Origin: Treponema sp. UBA4326 | GTDB lineage: Bacteria > Spirochaetota > Spirochaetia > Treponematales > Treponemataceae | DNA: 8,071 nt | Reading direction: 5' to 3' | Assembly (NCBI GenBank): GCA_002393835.1 | Contig: DGTW01000235.1 | Location: 1 to 8,071 of the forward strand | Shown here: one piece after another, positions 6,624 through 8,071 of the stretch | Position numbering within the stretch: position 1 is the first letter of the stretch | Layout of the letters: every line of letters begins with the position of its first letter | Translations under genes and position numbers: made by a program | The notes under the pieces: generated by a model | The model's database searches: none | Seen by the model: the letters and a program-made list of their open reading frames with translations, nothing else | Told to the model about the DNA's origin: nothing

Positions 6624-8024
6624 ATGAAAAGAATTGCCGTAACATCAATTCTGGCACTTTTGGGAACTGCCGCACTTTTTGCAAGCGGAGTCGAGAATAA
6701 GACGAACATGAACACGGGTTATCTTCGTAATCCAAGCCGAAACACAGAGGCAAAAAGACCGGAATCATCTTATTACAATGTGGCTGGTACGGCTTTTATG
6801 ACAAACGGCCTTTATGTTGAAGCAGGAAATCAGTTCGTATTCAAAGAGTACGGCAATGAAATGAAGACTGACAATGCACTTTCAGCCCTTAAAATCAATG
6901 ATTATTATTCAAACGATGAGACAACAGTCTGGTTCTACCCAAACCTTGATTTTGTCTACAAACACAACAGATTCGCGGTCTTCGGAAATTTCGGAGTTTA
7001 CGCAGGCGGCGGTTCACTCAGCTACAGCGAAGGAACTTCTGCAACAACAATGCTTTTTGCTGGCGCAGCACTTAAAGCAAAAACAGCAGCTACACAATAC
7101 GGAATCGCTGCCGCTACAGCTCAAGCTGCTGGAAATACAGAGTCTGCAGACGAAGCAAAAAAAAACTCTGATAAATACGCACTCGCAGCCAGCAATTACC
7201 GAGATGCAGCAAAAAATCACGACCTTGATGTCACTTCTATCACTTATGGCGGACAGCTTGGTGTCGCCTATCGCTTCCTCGACAATCTTTCATTTGCGGC
7301 AGGTCTCCGTTATGTTCACGGAACCCAGAGCATGAAAATCAAATCAGACGCATTTACAGCGCTCGGAAATGGAAGCAACGAAATCTCTTATGAAGCAAAC
7401 GGATACACTGTCAGCGGAGTTTTCGGCATTCACTACAAGCCTATTGATGTCGTTGACCTGGCAATTCAGTATCAGTCAAAATCTTCTGTAAAATATGAAG
7501 TAAAAGAAGTAAGCGGAAAGCTTGCTTCCCAGTTCAATATCTACGACGGAAAGACTTTCCACACTGACCTTCCGGCTGCCCTTAACCTTGGTGCAGGCTG
7601 GCAGGTTCTCGAACCACTTTATGTCAGCGCAAGCTTTAACTACTACTTCAACTATTTCGCAAATCAGGATTCAATCCTTGGCGAGACAGATTACGCAAAT
7701 TCTTTTGAAATCGCTCTCGGTGCAGACTGGAAAATCTGCAAGTGGGTTTCTTACAGCCTTGGCTTCCAGTACGGAAATCAGGGAACAAAAGACGGCTCAA
7801 ACAGCACATTCAACCCGGTTTTGGACAGCTTCTGTATCGGAACAGGTGTTGAAGTATTCCCGACCGAAGAACTCACAGTAAGTCTCGGAGCACTTTTTGC
7901 AAAATACTTCAACACAGATTACTACCTGACAGATTCTTCAAGCGGAAAATCTTACAAAACCGAGCTGAGCAAAAAAGTTATCAATGTCTCGCTCGGTCTC
8001 ACCTACCACTTCCCAAACCTCTAG
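6624..8024 (+). CDS. FadL/OmpP1-like outer-membrane beta-barrel protein
   Basis: This 466-residue exported protein probably forms an outer-membrane channel of the FadL/OmpP1/TodX type, a family that takes up long-chain fatty acids or other hydrophobic compounds. A signal peptide is clear: MKR, a hydrophobic core ITSILALLGTAALFA-like segment (residues 4-20), and a likely cleavage near residues 20-22 (FASG). After it, SYYNVAGTAFMTNGLYVEAGN (49-69) resembles the FadL N-terminal region where NPAG is usual. Alternating aromatic and polar strands fill the rest, such as FAVFGNFGVYAGGGSLSY (117-134), LSFAAGLRYVHG (222-233), LPAALNLGAGWQVLEPLYVSASFNYYF (316-342) and VINVSLGLTYHF (452-463), the last a typical barrel-closing strand. 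Residues about 138-200 are an alanine-rich, probably helical insert. The start is supported by AGGAG (6612-6616), 7 bases upstream. It has its own predicted promoter after the operon terminator. Treponemes carry several FadL homologs. Family membership is likely; the cargo is unknown, and another barrel family is possible. Confidence 0.72.
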   Translation: MKRIAVTSILALLGTAALFASGVENKTNMNTGYLRNPSRNTEAKRPESSYYNVAGTAFMTNGLYVEAGNQFVFKEYGNEMKTDNALSALKINDYYSNDETTVWFYPNLDFVYKHNRFAVFGNFGVYAGGGSLSYSEGTSATTMLFAGAALKAKTAATQYGIAAATAQAAGNTESADEAKKNSDKYALAASNYRDAAKNHDLDVTSITYGGQLGVAYRFLDNLSFAAGLRYVHGTQSMKIKSDAFTALGNGSNEISYEANGYTVSGVFGIHYKPIDVVDLAIQYQSKSSVKYEVKEVSGKLASQFNIYDGKTFHTDLPAALNLGAGWQVLEPLYVSASFNYYFNYFANQDSILGETDYANSFEIALGADWKICKWVSYSLGFQYGNQGTKDGSNSTFNPVLDSFCIGTGVEVFPTEELTVSLGALFAKYFNTDYYLTDSSSGKSYKTELSKKVINVSLGLTYHFPNL

Positions 8025-8071
8025 CCTAATTCAGCTTTAGCTCCAGATAACAACTGGTTGTACCGCACGCG

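Noticed and set aside
8050..8061. Inverted repeat ACAAC-TG-GTTGT after the outer-membrane protein gene
   Set aside because: A 2-base loop cannot form a stable RNA hairpin, there is no T-run after it, and a 5-bp match of this kind is expected by chance; I do not call it a terminator or an operator.

Overview
The window looks like part of a plant-polysaccharide-degrading, host-associated bacterium, most likely a rumen or gut Treponema-type spirochaete. The clues are a FadL-type outer-membrane protein with a spirochaete-like look, purine-rich A-heavy ribosome binding sites, intermediate GC content and a compact arabinose operon. The assignment comes from protein style only; there is no rRNA or other marker gene here, so it is moderate at best.

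Positions 1-6450 hold five genes on the + strand, separated by 25, 22, 34 and 0 bases, and they read as one operon. The first gene is cut by the window edge: the window opens on the codon of its catalytic acid/base glutamate. It encodes a GH51 alpha-L-arabinofuranosidase of the GNENWGCGG type. The second gene (TTG start) encodes a different GH51 enzyme of the GNEMDGPWQ type with both catalytic glutamates. Next come an FGGY-family kinase that most likely acts as L-ribulokinase, L-arabinose isomerase (araA) and L-ribulose-5-phosphate 4-epimerase (araD). Together they would release arabinose from short arabino-oligosaccharides in the cytoplasm and convert it through L-ribulose and L-ribulose-5-phosphate to D-xylulose-5-phosphate. 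No transporter, no AraR/AraC-type regulator and no operon promoter lie in the window; they would have to be upstream or elsewhere.

Positions 6451-6623 form the only sizeable gap (173 bases). It contains an intrinsic terminator that closes the arabinose operon (6498-6526), then a sigma70-like promoter (TAGACA, 17-base spacer, TAAAAT) overlapped by a regular array of TGACA/TGTCA half-sites with a perfect 13-base palindrome at the predicted transcription start. This looks like an operator for the next gene.

Positions 6624-8024 encode a secreted 466-residue outer-membrane beta-barrel protein resembling the FadL/OmpP1/TodX family, with an unusual alanine-rich, probably helical insert. The last 47 bases (8025-8071) show no gene and no convincing terminator.

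I see no mobile element, CRISPR array, RNA gene or clearly new biological system. The most interesting items are the operator array and the barrel insert; the rest is a well-formed catabolic operon.
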